Source: Coffea arabica (taxonomy: Eukaryota; Streptophyta; Magnoliopsida; Gentianales; Rubiaceae). Taken from it: DNA of 64,000 nucleotides. This document shows, piece by piece, positions 47,001 to 57,100 of the stretch; position 1 is the stretch's first letter, and each line of letters begins with the position of its first letter. The position numbers were made by a program, and so were the translations under genes. Where the stretch lies: assembly GCF_036785885.1 (NCBI RefSeq), contig NC_092312.1, positions 22,400,001 through 22,464,000 of the forward strand, written 5' to 3'. The notes under the pieces were generated by a model, which was not told where the DNA came from, did no database searches, and saw only the letters and a list, made by a program, of their open reading frames with translations.

Positions 47001-48715
47001 TGGATCATCTTGGCCGGCAAGAGCTTGTCGACCTCGTCCGATATGGCCTTGCTGCGTTCGGGGCCGAAGTGCCTTCGTTTCTGCCGCACAGGTCGGGCCT
47101 GTGGGTTAACGTTAAGTTGGTGAGTCATAAGCTCGGGTGGCACTCCGACCACTTCATCTGCGGACCACGCGAAGATGTCTCGGTGGTCCTTGATCAGGGA
47201 GATCATTTCCTCTTTCAGGGGTGAGGGGAGTCCGGTCCCTACTTGGACCAGTTGGTCAGGTTTGGCTTCATCCAAGACCACTTGCTCCACCTCATCCCCG
47301 GGCTCAAGCCTGCTGGGCTCTCCTGCCTTCTGAGGGTCGATGCAGTCTATGGAGAGGACAGCCGGCCTCTTTTCTTCTGACCTCGGCGGGGGCTGAGGTC
47401 CGACTGCAGCTTGGATGGTGGCGAGGTAGCATTCTCGAGCGGCGCCCACGTCACTGCTCACCTCGGCCACACCCTCTGGTGTTGGAAACTTGAAACTCAG
47501 GTGGTAGGTGGAATATACGGCTCTCAAGGCATTGAGCGTGGGCCGGCCTATCAGCATGTTGTAAGGAGAGTCCGCTTTGACCACCGCAAAGCTGACAGGC
47601 ACAGTTCGGCAGCGGGGATGACGCCCGATAGTCACCGTTAAATTCACCATGCCCTCCGGGTGGACGACGTGTCCCCCGAAGCCGACAAGGGGAGTTCTGA
47701 CCGGAGTGAGTTGCTCCCGGGTCAACTTCAAACTCTCGAAAGTTCGGTAGTACATGACGTCTACCGAGCTTCCGGGGTCAACGTAGACCTTTTTGACTAT
47801 GTAGTTATTTGTGAGGACCTCAATCACTAGGGTCTCGTGATTGCTGGAGGCGGCGGGGACAGGGTCACGGGGACCATAAGTTATCACCTCGGACAGCCTC
47901 GAGCTCGGCTCGGCCACATCCATGCCGGCTTGGCGGTAGGTTCGCTTTCGGGAGTTCTGGCTGTCTCCTCCCGTGGGGCCACCTGATATGGTGTTGATCA
48001 CCCCGGCAATGTTTGGGCCGTAGCCTGGTGATCCGTCACGTGGAGGCCTCTGATCCCCCTTGTGGTCCTCAGGACCTCGGCAATTAAGCTTGGTGTCCCG
48101 CCTGTCTTCTCGACGAGGACCTCGGCTCTCCCGGTGGGAGGCACTTCGGCCGAAGCTTCCGTCTTTGCGGATGAACTGCTTCAGGTATCCTTGTCGGATT
48201 AGGTTTTCGATCTCTCGCTTCAGATCGTTGCAATCTTCAGTCTCGTGCCCAACGTCTCGGTGGTAGGCGCAGTAGAGGTTGGAGTTCCTCTTATCTCTCC
48301 TCCCATGGATCTCAGGAGGTGTTCGGCCGAGGTGGTTCTGCCTCATTACAGCCAAGACGTGAGACCGACTAGAATTGAGCGGGGTCAACTCGGCGTCCGA
48401 GGTGGACGATCTCCCTTTCACTATTCGATCAAAGACACTCCGGCGGTCTCGGAGTTGGTTTGAAGTGCCACTTGGGCCGGGTTCACCTCGGCTGGTGTCT
48501 CTCCTCCTCCGGGGATCTTGCCCCGTACGAGAGGCTTGGGCCTCTCGCTTCATGCGGTTTACATCCTCACTTCGGATTCCCTGGTCCACTCTGTCCCAGA
48601 GTTCCCGAAGTGTACGGGGGTACTCCCGATGGATTTCAGTGTTGAAGATTCCCGCCACCAATCCGTTGGTAAAGGCCGCGATAGTTACCTGCTCGTTCTG
48701 GTCAGGTATCTGCAC
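44078..48715 (-). CDS. Tat-1 gag C-terminus plus complete pol polyprotein
   Basis: Uninterrupted 1545 codons. Order: the end of gag with a zinc knuckle (YCAYHRDVGHETEDC, about residue 150); aspartic protease (VYVDPGSSVDVMYY, about 310); reverse transcriptase (CFLDAFKGYHQI, YVDDILVKS about 697); RNase H (YLYLSAADEAVSAVL, about 842); a second, Tat-specific RNase H (WTLYVDGSSNGDG, about 985; RIPRSQNKRADAL); integrase with an HHCC region (HEGVCGAHVGHRMLAKKAM, CPSCQVH) and D,D,E residues (WGTDIIGPF about 1266, ISDNGRQF, QAENFNRT). It ends after a WEGPYRVVES-type C-terminus without a chromodomain. All visible catalytic residues are present. The true start lies in the upstream gag frame, from which it is separated by one frameshift near 48733. 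Confidence 0.93.
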   Translation of the reverse strand: MQIPDQNEQVTIAAFTNGLVAGIFNTEIHREYPRTLRELWDRVDQGIRSEDVNRMKREAQASRTGQDPRRRRDTSRGEPGPSGTSNQLRDRRSVFDRIVKGRSSTSDAELTPLNSSRSHVLAVMRQNHLGRTPPEIHGRRDKRNSNLYCAYHRDVGHETEDCNDLKREIENLIRQGYLKQFIRKDGSFGRSASHRESRGPRREDRRDTKLNCRGPEDHKGDQRPPRDGSPGYGPNIAGVINTISGGPTGGDSQNSRKRTYRQAGMDVAEPSSRLSEVITYGPRDPVPAASSNHETLVIEVLTNNYIVKKVYVDPGSSVDVMYYRTFESLKLTREQLTPVRTPLVGFGGHVVHPEGMVNLTVTIGRHPRCRTVPVSFAVVKADSPYNMLIGRPTLNALRAVYSTYHLSFKFPTPEGVAEVSSDVGAARECYLATIQAAVGPQPPPRSEEKRPAVLSIDCIDPQKAGEPSRLEPGDEVEQVVLDEAKPDQLVQVGTGLPSPLKEEMISLIKDHRDIFAWSADEVVGVPPELMTHQLNVNPQARPVRQKRRHFGPERSKAISDEVDKLLPAKMIHEVQYPTWLSNPVMVKKDTGGWRICVDFTDLNKACPKDCYPLPRIDALVDSAMGYEVLCFLDAFKGYHQIGMSEEDQEKTAFYTDQGTYCYTTMPFGLKNAGATYQRLINRLFKNQIGRNVEAYVDDILVKSQATSAFLSDLREVFGVLRDSRMKLNPKKCVFGVTSGKFLGYLVSRRGIEANPDKVKAIQDMSPPRNVREVQRLNGRLAALNRFLSQSAKKALPFFKVLKKADQFAWTEECQGAFDQLKQYLHHLPTLASPRSEEKLYLYLSAADEAVSAVLIRDEGTQVPVYYVSRALRGPETRYTQVEKLVLGLVHTARRLNPYFLAHPISVRTDQPIRQILVRPEASGRLTKWAVELGEYDLSYEPRTAIKAQALADFLAELTFTEGPESTSALAGVSTSSLWTLYVDGSSNGDGCGAGLLLEGPQGEACSYAIRFDFPATNNEGEYEALIAGLQLARKLGAQQIHVRSDSQLVVRQVLGEYETKDETMQRYLSKVHQLTAYFKSFEIQRIPRSQNKRADALFRLASTSFSDLNKTVLVEVLSEPGYVKEVACPVHSEDTWMTPFILFLSQGTLPEDRAEARKIQRKAARYAFRDGELYKRSYLGPWLRCVTPEAGRHVLHEIHEGVCGAHVGHRMLAKKAMLLGYFWPSLRQDSQDLVLSCPSCQVHAPEHHQPSNFMVPITSPWPFEQWGTDIIGPFPKAVGGYTFLVTAVDYFTKWVEAEPLRTISGLAIQKFFWKCIICRFGIPQVIISDNGRQFTENPFKTWCETLGIKQHFTSVSHPQANGQAENFNRTLLHGLKTRLHRAGSSWVEELSSVLWSYRTTPRSATQETPFSLTYGAEAVIPAEILTSSPRLAAYAAEVNDEERQLDLDLVEERRDLASARIASYKNTLAHYYNARVRHRRFRPENLVLRKNSVSRAEPQGKLCPKWEGPYRVVESDPKGYCKLSYRNGSLVPRSWHAENLRLYYA

Positions 48716-49386
48716 ATTCTCCTCGTTGAACCTTGAGTATACGAGCGAAGGGACTCGCCCTGACCCTGTTGCAGGTTCAAGAGGTAAGCTGAAGTCTTGG
48801 TTATCGGTCGGGACGACACGAAGCGGTGGATGAACCGGTCTATCAGTTCATCCAGGGAGGAAATGCTCCCCGGCTCTAAACTCCAGAACCACTTGCGGGC
48901 AGTCCCATGTAGGAAAATGGGGAAAGCCCGGCATATCACGGCGTCGGGGACGCAGTAGAGTCGGAAGGCAGAGATGAAGGCGCGGAGGTGATCCTCGGGG
49001 TCACCTCGGCCGTCATAGGTGGGCAAGTTTGGAAGCTTGAAGTTCGGGGGTACCATCTCCCCATTGATGTCATCAGTAAAGGGCGGAGCCCTCATGTAGT
49101 CAGAAGCTAGGCCCCCGGGGCGCCGAGGTGGGTTCTCAACTCGTTTCCCCAGCAGTCCCCGAGAAAACGCCCGGGAGATGGAGGCAAGTTTAGACGTCGC
49201 CTTGGAGGAGGCGCGCCTGGAGGTACTCCGAGAGAGTCGCCCCTCATCTGAGTCTTCACCTGAAGGTACCTCAGGGGACTTCGTCAGCCTCCTCTTGGAG
49301 GACTCGGCCTTTTCTTTCCCCTGTCTTTTGAGGTACCTTCCTAGCTCCTCAAAAATGGTAGGGTTGTGTGATACGAACTCGGCCAT
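48716..49386 (-). CDS. Tat-1 gag, N-terminal part (frameshifted)
   Basis: Capsid-type gag with a Retrotrans_gag domain: LPTYDGRGDPEDHLRAFISA, FPIFLHGTARKWFWSLEPGS, LDELIDRFIHRFVSSRP, GESLRSYTQ. After SLRSYTQ the frame shifts by one base (near 48733); the gag sequence then continues in the pol frame (QIPDQNEQVTIAAFTNGL). The first good Met is at 49386. The same frame is open upstream to near 49510 without an ATG, so the natural start is uncertain. The frameshift is probably the main reason this otherwise intact copy would not be autonomous. Confidence 0.82.
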
Positions 49387-49544
49387 CTTGGCGATGGCCT
49401 CCTCGTTGTTAGGCTGGGTCCTCGGGGACCCTTGCTCTTCAGAAATGCGATCTTGCTGGGCTCCCGAGGTCTGCCAGCCCCAGTTGAGGGAACTCGACCA
49501 CTTCTGGAGCGCGTGAATCTCATTTTAGTAATAGTAGTCTCGTT

Positions 49545-49562
49545 CCCACAGACGGCACCAAT
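49545..49562 (-). other. Primer-binding site of Tat-1
   Basis: Minus strand reads TTGGTGCCGTCTGTGGGA just inside the 5' LTR, the form usual in Tat elements. The equivalent Tat-2 site is one or two bases different. Confidence 0.78.
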
Positions 49563-50130
49563 TGAAGAGGTGATTTTCGGTTGGTACCTAGACCGACCTG
49601 GATCAGTCCTCTCTGAGATGAAGTGAGGTGAACTCCTGTGTCCGAAGTGAACCTCGGTGTCCGAAGTGAGTGGCGGGGCTTCTTCCCTGGGATCACTCCG
49701 ACGATCAAGTTAGTATGAGAACGAGAATAATAGGAGTATAAGCAAATGAACAGTGTGCTTACTTGTTGGGAGTGTGTCAGGGGTATTTATAGAGAGAGAG
49801 TAGAGGACAGAGCGGAGGGCTTATGCTGGTGGGACCCACCCTCTGGTCATTACGGCTCTGTCCCGTGTCAGGAGGTCTGACTCTGACACTGTAGCTGCCT
49901 GGGCATGATGACGGGGAGGATTGTGCAGGTGCCATTAAGTGCCTCCAGTGCTTTTCAGATAAAGCACTGGTCCTGGGCGATGTCAGATGGTTTGACATCA
50001 TCAGCGTGCAGCTGAGGTGGGGGTGCCGAGGTCGGCTACACAGTAGGCTAGGGAAATGGCCGAGGCCGAGCTCAGGGATGATGCCCGGGACACGGATGAG
50101 CTCTGATGAGGGACGAGGTGAGCATCCTCA
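49563..50130 (-). repeat. 5' LTR of Tat-1
   Basis: 568 bp, TGAGGATGC...CTCTTCA on the minus strand. TATAAATA (plus-strand 49784-49791) is the probable promoter. Lacks the 33-bp hairpin of the 3' LTR. Confidence 0.92.
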
Positions 50131-50135
50131 GACGG

Positions 50136-51401
50136 TATGCTGTGGTGGACGGTGCTGATGATAGCATGCATTAATAAACTAAACAATCAGCATGTGTATA
50201 AAGTATAAACACTACAAGCCACCCCATGCAGTACATTTCATCGCCGTTTCCCGTCTCAAAATTATTTGTTTCCTGCGAGACCGAACGATGATGATGGAGT
50301 TCTCTTGTTTGCTATATAATAAGATAATGATGCCTAACTTAATTGGTATTAAAGCTAATGATGCCTGACTTCTATTGATATTTTTACTGAGGATTTGATG
50401 TTAAAAAGAAGTGGTGCTATGGATATTATTCGACCACCATTTGTGGATGCATGCTGTTATTGAGTTTTGGTTCCTATCTTTTCAGTTCCTGTTTCTTTCT
50501 TGTTTTTCTGGGCTTCTGTGCATTGGTCTTAATGATTTTTTCCTTGGAGGAGAGTCGGTCATTATTGAGATAGTGAAATTGATCCAACTTTTGCAAACTA
50601 CTAGATTTATGATATTTGACATTTTTGGAAATAAATAATTACTTGCAAAATACTAGTCCAAGCATGGTTCACCATGGTGGGTCGCGATCACATCACGATA
50701 GTGTTGTTCCACATTCATCACGGCATATCAATTGGATATCAAGTGATACACATATTATAGCATATAAAAATTTTCAAAAGTTTTGAAAAATTATTAAAAA
50801 TAGAAAATATCATAAAAGGCACAATCTGAAAAAATATCTAAATTGACTTTGAGTGGACTCAAATATTTTAACCGATTCCATGCATCACGGATTCAAATCG
50901 ACAAATATTGGTCGAATCAGAGCGAGTCGTCGGGGATGTAAAATTATCCATGATTCAGAGATCGGTATCATAACGGTCCCCTCCATTCTGTGACTCAGCT
51001 GAGTCGTATCAAACAAGGCCGAGATTGCTAATCATGAGTCCAAGCCAAATTTAGGTAATTAAGTAGGGCTTGTGTGGATTTTCTCCTCAATCTTGAGTGA
51101 ATGGAGTTGAGCCATAACATCCCACTACATGCCTTCACAGCTAGGCTGTGATGCTAAAGGGAATGGTCATTACAAGTACGCCATGGTCAGAATTAAGACA
51201 TATAGTACCAAGTACGCAATGGTCATTTCTGTTACAGACTGAGTGTTGAAACTCATTATCCTGTTACTAGACTAGATTATAGAGTATGTGTTGCCTGGTT
51301 CATACTGTTTTACTAGAATGCTTTGACAGGCCAGTCTACACTTTACTTTGGAGTGCTCTGTTTCTTGGACAAATACAAAAATTAAGCTTTGTTTAGTGCC
51401 T
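50136..51401. other. Intergenic DNA between Tat-1 and a hAT MITE
   Basis: AT-rich, no gene. At about 50640-51030 a patch (ctgtgactcagctgagtcgt, gtttgat-like ends) looks like a dispersed repeat that I cannot classify. Confidence 0.4.
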
Positions 51402-51409
51402 GTTCTAAG

Positions 51410-51802
51410 TAGAACTGTAAACGAATCGAACCGCTCACGAGCGACTCGAGTCAAGCTCGATTCGAGTTCAATCAATATCAAGCTCGAGCTCGAGTCAAAT
51501 TCGAGTTCGAACAATATTAAGCTCGTTACTTGCAAGCCGGCTCACGAGCTCAAGTGTGTGTATGTGTGTGTATATATATATTAATAAAATTACATATATA
51601 TCCTTAATATTTTATTATTTATTAAGAAAAAATATTATTTTATTTATTTTTTAAAAAAATAATTATTTTTAATTTTTTCGAGTTCGAGCTTTAAATTGTC
51701 AACTCGTCGAGCTCGAACTCAAGTTCGAGTTTAATAAAACTAAGTCAAGACTTAACTCGATTAGACCAAAACTCGACTCAACTCGGCTCGTTTGTAGCCC
51801 TA
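51410..51802. mobile_element. hAT MITE, 393 bp
   Basis: Terminal inverted repeats TAGAACTGTAAACGAATCGA and, from the other end, TAGGGCTACAAACGAGCCGA. Perfect 8-bp target duplication GTTCTAAG (51402-51409 and 51803-51810). The subterminal parts are dense in GAGCTCGA/TTCGAGTT repeats and the core is AT-rich. No coding capacity. Confidence 0.9.
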
Positions 51803-51810
51803 GTTCTAAG

Positions 51811-52194
51811 CAACTTAACTTTAGTTTGTCATTTGATGCTAGTCCTTTGATAAGTGAACCAGACAGTTTATACTGTTGAATTGCTATCTAGGTTGGTTAA
51901 TCTGAGCATCTGTTTAACTTTTATGTCTTTAAGTCCTAAGATGCAATGGTGGGTAGCGTGTTAGCCTCCTCATTGCTGGGCCGTGACATCTAAAACTAGC
52001 ACGCTTCTACCGATAGATTAGAGCAGGCCAATGCCCAATAATACAGATTTTTTGTTACCTGAACTGGTTAGTGGATACTCGTGTGGTCATATTGGGGCCC
52101 TGGATTGTTCATGTCTAAAAATAACAAAGATAAAAGATTGAGTCAAATGTCTTCGATATTCTTTTTTTTGTTTTATTTTTATAGCAAAATCAAT
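51811..52194. other. Intergenic DNA upstream of Tat-2
   Basis: No gene or element ends recognised. Confidence 0.4.
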
Positions 52195-52199
52195 CCTTG

Positions 52200-52692
52200 T
52201 GTAATGGGGCAAATCCACGCATGACACATGTCAGTTCGGCATGCCGCACACACGAGGTCGGCCATATAAATCCCACAGCTCGTACACCTCAATTCGGCGT
52301 AAAAGGGGCCAGCTCGGCCGTAACAGACGCCTCTCCATGGAATGGGCCTCGTGGGCCACCGCCTCTGAACTTGTAGGGGTCGTCATACAAAATCCTAGGA
52401 AGACTCCGAACCCTAAGGGGACTCCTACTCCTATATGGAAACTACTACCCGGAAGCCTATAAATATGGCGCCATAAGGCGACATAAGGTACACGATCTAC
52501 AGTACTCTATACTATTGCCCTACTCATAGGCTCTGCTGACTTGATCATCGGAGCTATTCTGGGGACCCTAGTCCCGCCGTTGTTCTCTCTCTACAGGATA
52601 GTCAGTTCGGTTCTCCCCTCTCGGTTCGGCTACGCTCATCCAGCTCGGCTCGTGGCAGCTCAGCTCGAACTACGTTCTTGGCCGTCGTATCA
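52200..52692 (+). repeat. 5' LTR of Tat-2
   Basis: 493 bp, TGTAATGGGG...GTCGTATCA, with TATAAATA near 52459. Confidence 0.92.
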
Positions 52693-52693
52693 A

Positions 52694-52710
52694 TTGACGC
52701 CATCTGTGGG
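52694..52710 (+). other. Primer-binding site of Tat-2
   Basis: TTGACGCCATCTGTGGG directly after the 5' LTR, the Tat-type site with two changes from the Tat-1 form. Confidence 0.72.
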
Positions 52711-52736
52711 AACACATAATTCTTCTTTTGCGAATC

Positions 52737-54170
52737 ATGCCAAGGACGAGGTCTCAGAGGAACGCTGATGGATCCAAGGGGAACGAGAGGAGCAGCCCCC
52801 AAAACCTCATTCAGGGTCCGACCCCTGGAGAAGAGGAGGCGGGGCACTCACGGATCCCGCCTGAACAATTAGTCTAGACGGTGGCCGAAAACCTACCAAC
52901 CTTCGAGGCGATCATGAATTACCTCAAAGGGCAGACAGAAGGTCATCCCGGCCAGGGGCCAAAGAGCCAAGGAGATGGGCTGTTCGAATCTTGAACTGAG
53001 AGCCCTAACCCCCGGGCCAAGCGGGTGGGCCAGGAGCTCACGCGTGAACAGGTCGACGTTGTGGAGCCTTCTCACAAACACTCCCGAACTGAGCACCCAG
53101 AGCCCTTCCGGAGGTATTCCCAGGAGGAGCTCTCCCCGCGGAAAGAGCAGCTCCAGGTATAGGACGAGTTGGACCTGCTTTTAGACCCTGAGGCGAACAA
53201 GTACATCGCTTCCCCCTTCGTGCCCGATATCGAGAACTTCCCGCTGCCCGCGAAGTTCAAAATACCGAGCATGAAATCTTACGATGCGACCACGGATCCG
53301 GAGGATCACCTGTTCGCTTTCATGAGGCAAATGCGCCTGCAAATGGCTGCGGATGCGGTCAGATGCAAGACCTTTCCAATGTTTCTGGACGGAAAGGCGC
53401 GTCAATGGTTCCAGGGCCTTCCCCCCAGGTCTATTCGATCCTTTGCCCAGCTCACACGACTGTTCTCAGCACAGTTCGTTTCGTCGCGGGTCTTCTCCAA
53501 AAGCACTGCCCACTTGATGACCATCCATCAGAAGCCTGAGGAGTCCTTACGCGAGTTTATGGTGCGCTTCAATAATGAGTCCCTCCAGGTCCGCGACCGG
53601 GATGACAAGGTAGTCATGGCCGCCTTTATTAACAGGCTGCGTAAACAGAAACTCTACACCGAACTCGTGGAAAGACCTCTCAAGTCAGTACGAGAGATAC
53701 AGGACCGAGCTCACGAGAAGGCCAACGTTGAGGAGGCCAATCGCCTAAAGAGCATGCAGGAGAGACTAAGGAACGATAAGCGCAGGAGAAGCACTGATCA
53801 GATAGACGTGCGGCCTGGCCAGAGGCGGAAGAATGCCTACGACCGCCTGCCCAGGACTCGGCCCCTGGGAGGAGACAAGTCATGGACTACCCTCACCGCA
53901 CCTCGATCTCGGGTCCTGGCAGTGATGGAACAGGAAGGGCTCTCCCGACCTCCCCGGCTCTTGGCCGGAGACATGAGCAGACGGGACCAGGGTCTGTACT
54001 GTGCGTATCACCGAGATGTGGAACACGATACGGAGGACTGTCATCACCTCAAGAAAGATATCGAAAAGTTGATTAGACGAGGCCACCTCGGGCAATTCAT
54101 ACGTGATGAACGAACTGACCAGCGACGGGAAAGGCCCCAACCGGAGCACCTGAGCTACTCTCGAGACTGA
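52737..54170 (+). pseudogene. Tat-2 gag, broken
   Basis: Starts MPRTRSQRNADGSKG, then meets an in-frame TAG at 52873 and further breaks up to about 53160. From 53169 a long frame encodes the capsid region (SYDATTDPEDHLFAFMRQMR, FPMFLDGKARQWFQGLPP, FAQLTRLFSAQFVSSRV, EESLREFMVRFN) and the zinc knuckle (YCAYHRDVEHDTEDC, about 53999-54043). A TGA at 54168-54170 separates it from the protease in the same frame. Confidence 0.88.
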
Positions 54171-57100
54171 CCTCAGGGGCCCCGTGGCCGAACTCCCGAG
54201 CAGGAAGCTCAGAATCTTGCCTGGGTGATTAACACTATTGCAAGAGGACCAGTTGGAGGGGACAGCCATACAGCTCGGCGACATAACCACCCTCCTCCCA
54301 GCGGAGAGAGTTCGAGCAAACGATTGAAGATGTACGAGGAAATCATTTACGGACCTGAGAATGCGGTCCCTTTGGCCTCTAATAATCACGAAGCCATCGT
54401 GATAAAGGTCATTACCTGCAACTACAAGGTAAAAAAGGTATACATAGACAATGGTAGTGCCATAGACGTACTGTATTATAAGACCTTTAAGGAGCTACAG
54501 CTAGAGGATAGACAGCTCGTCCCAATTCGAACTCCATTGATCGGTTTTGCACATTCTCCGGTGAGGCCGGAGGGAATGATAACTCTCATGGTTACGGTGG
54601 GGGTGTCTCCGAAGTGCCGAACTGTTCCGGTAAATTTCGCGGTGATAAAAGAGCCTTCATCGTACAATATGATTATAGGGCGGCCCACCCTGAACGCCCT
54701 TCGGGCTGTCTGCTCCACCTTGCACCTCAGTATGAAATTTCCTACTCCTGCTGGGGTAGCTAAGGTGCTCGGAGATCCAGAGGTGGCCAGGACCTGTTAC
54801 ATTGCAACTCTTAAGGGCAAAGAAAAGTTAGTTGCTCAGACAGCTTGTTTGGAACCCTGGGAGCCTGTGGAGAAAGGAGAGAGACTGGAGACGGACGAGG
54901 GACTGGCCGAGCTGTCGATCTGCCCGGAGTGACCTGAGCGCACTGTCAAAGTCGGCACCTGTCTAAGTGAGCTGACCCGAAATGAATTGGAAACCCTTTT
55001 AGAAGAATATGCGGAGATCTTCGCTTGGAGCGCTGAGGACATTCCCGGGATCTCCGCCGAGCTAGTTGTTCACAAGTTGCACGTGGACCCTCATGCCCGA
55101 CCTGTGAAGCAGAAAAAAAGGAATTTTACGCCGGAGCGAAACGAGGTCGTCAAGAGTGAGGTAGGTAATCTGTTGGAAGCCAAGATCGTGAAAGAAATCT
55201 ATTATCCGATCTGGCTGGCTAACCCAGTCCTGGTCAAAAAGGAAGTAAGGACTTGGAGGATGTGTGTGGACTTCACCGATTTAAATAAGACTTACCCAAA
55301 TGACTGCTACCCACTACCGCGGATTGACTAGCTCGTGGACTCAACATTTAGGTATGAGATTTTCTGTTTCTTGGACGCCTTCAAAGGATACCATCAGATA
55401 GCCCTGGACAAGGAGAATCAGGAGAAGATCTCGTTTATCATTGAGAACGGCACTTACTGTTACGCCACCATACCGTTCGGGGCTGAAAAATGCGAGCGCG
55501 ACCTACCAGAGGCTGGTCAATAAGTTGTTTAAGGACCAGATCAGTCGAAATATAGAGGTCTACGTGGATGACATGTTGGTGAAAAGTCGGACTCAGGAGC
55601 AGTTCATTGCTGACCTCAGGAAAATTTTTGATGTCCTTCGGAGCTCACAGATGCGGCTGAACCCCAAGAAATGCACATTTAGAGTCAGGTCGGAAAAATT
55701 CCTGAGCTATATGATTTTCAAAGAAGGGGTAAGAGCTAACCCAGACAAAATCAATGCTATCATGGACATGGCTCCACCTCGAAATATTAAGGAGGTGCAA
55801 CGCCTGACTGGGAGGATGGCATCTCTGAACCGGTTCTTGTCCAAGTCAGCAGTTCGGGGCTCTTCTTTCTTCAGAGTCTTGAGAAGAGGTCCTCAATTTG
55901 AGTGGACCTCGAAGTGCCAGAAGGCATTTGACGAGCTGAAAGCTCACCTTGCTCGGTTGCTGGCCCTAACCTCTCCCGAGTAGGGGGAAACCCTGTTCAT
56001 CTATCTAGCTGTGGGGGAGGAAGCTGTTAGCGCTGTGTTGGTGCGAGAGGAAGACAAGGTCCAGAAACCCGTATACTATGTTAGTCGCGCCCTACAGGAG
56101 GCCGAAGCAAGGTACTCGGCAATAGAACGCTATGTCTTGATATTAGTACATGCCGCTCGGAAGCTCTGGTTGTACTTTCAACCTCACCCCATAGTAGTGG
56201 TGACGGACCAGCCCCTGAAGCAGATCCTCTCCAAGTCCGATATCTTGGGTCGGATGGTGAAATGGGCTGTGAAACTGTTAGAGTACGACCTCGGTTACCA
56301 GCCGAGGACGGCCATCAAAGTCTAAACCCTGGCAGACTTCATGGCAGAAGGCGTCTCCTTTGGATCGTCCGAAATGGAGGTCGACCAGGCCAAAGAAGTA
56401 GGAAAGGCTGGAAAGGTCAAAGAAATTGCTAAGGACGCACACACTAGACTAGCAGCCAAGGCCCTACAGGCCCAAGAAACTACCAAGGCCACACAGGCCC
56501 AAGAGGCAGTTGAGGTCCTGCGGACTGGAGATACTGCCGAGGTCGCCCAAACCAATCAGGTAGCAGAGGTCGGACAGGCCGAAGACGCAGCTAAGGCCGA
56601 ACAGGCCAGAGAAGCTGCCGAGGTCGGACAGGCCGGAGACGCAGCTGAGGCCACACGGACCAGAGAAGCTGACGAGGTCGGACAGGCCAAAGAAGCAGCG
56701 GAGACCGAGCAGACCCAAGAAACTGCCAAGGTCGGATAGGCCAGAGAGGCAGTTAAGGTCAGACGGGCCGGAGAGGCTGCCGAGGTCACGCAATCTGGAA
56801 GAGCAGTCCAGGCCGAACTGGCCAAAGAGGCTGCTCAGACCAGGAAGGCTACAGAGGCTGCAGGACGAACAGAACCTATCTGGACGCTATACGTAAACGG
56901 CGCGTCGAGCAGGGAAGGATGTGGGGCAGGACTCCTCCTAATCAACCCCACTGAGGAAGAGCTGGCCTACGCCTTGAGGTTCGATTTTAGAGTCTCTAAT
57001 AATGAAATCGAATACGAGACTCTAATTGCAGGGATGGAGATGGCTCGAAAATTAGGGGCTGAGTCAATAAAAATCTACAGCGATTCGCAGTTGATAGTGA

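Larger units (their letters stand above)
40382..50130 (-). mobile_element. Young full-length Tat-lineage Ty3/Gypsy element (Tat-1)
   Basis: 9749 bp, transcribed on the minus strand, flanked by GACGG target duplications (40377-40381 and 50131-50135). Order along the element: 5' LTR (49563-50130), primer-binding site, gag, pol (protease, reverse transcriptase, RNase H, second RNase H, integrase), an antisense gene, polypurine tract, 3' LTR (40382-40981). The second RNase H domain, absence of a chromodomain, and an antisense gene between pol and the 3' LTR are Tat-lineage features. By eye the LTRs differ at about 6-7 positions plus one 33-bp indel, so it inserted recently. Confidence 0.93.

Noticed and set aside
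47221-47641. Plus-strand open frames across Tat-1 gag-pol
   Set aside because: They run antisense to well-conserved pol domains in GC-rich DNA and show no motif.
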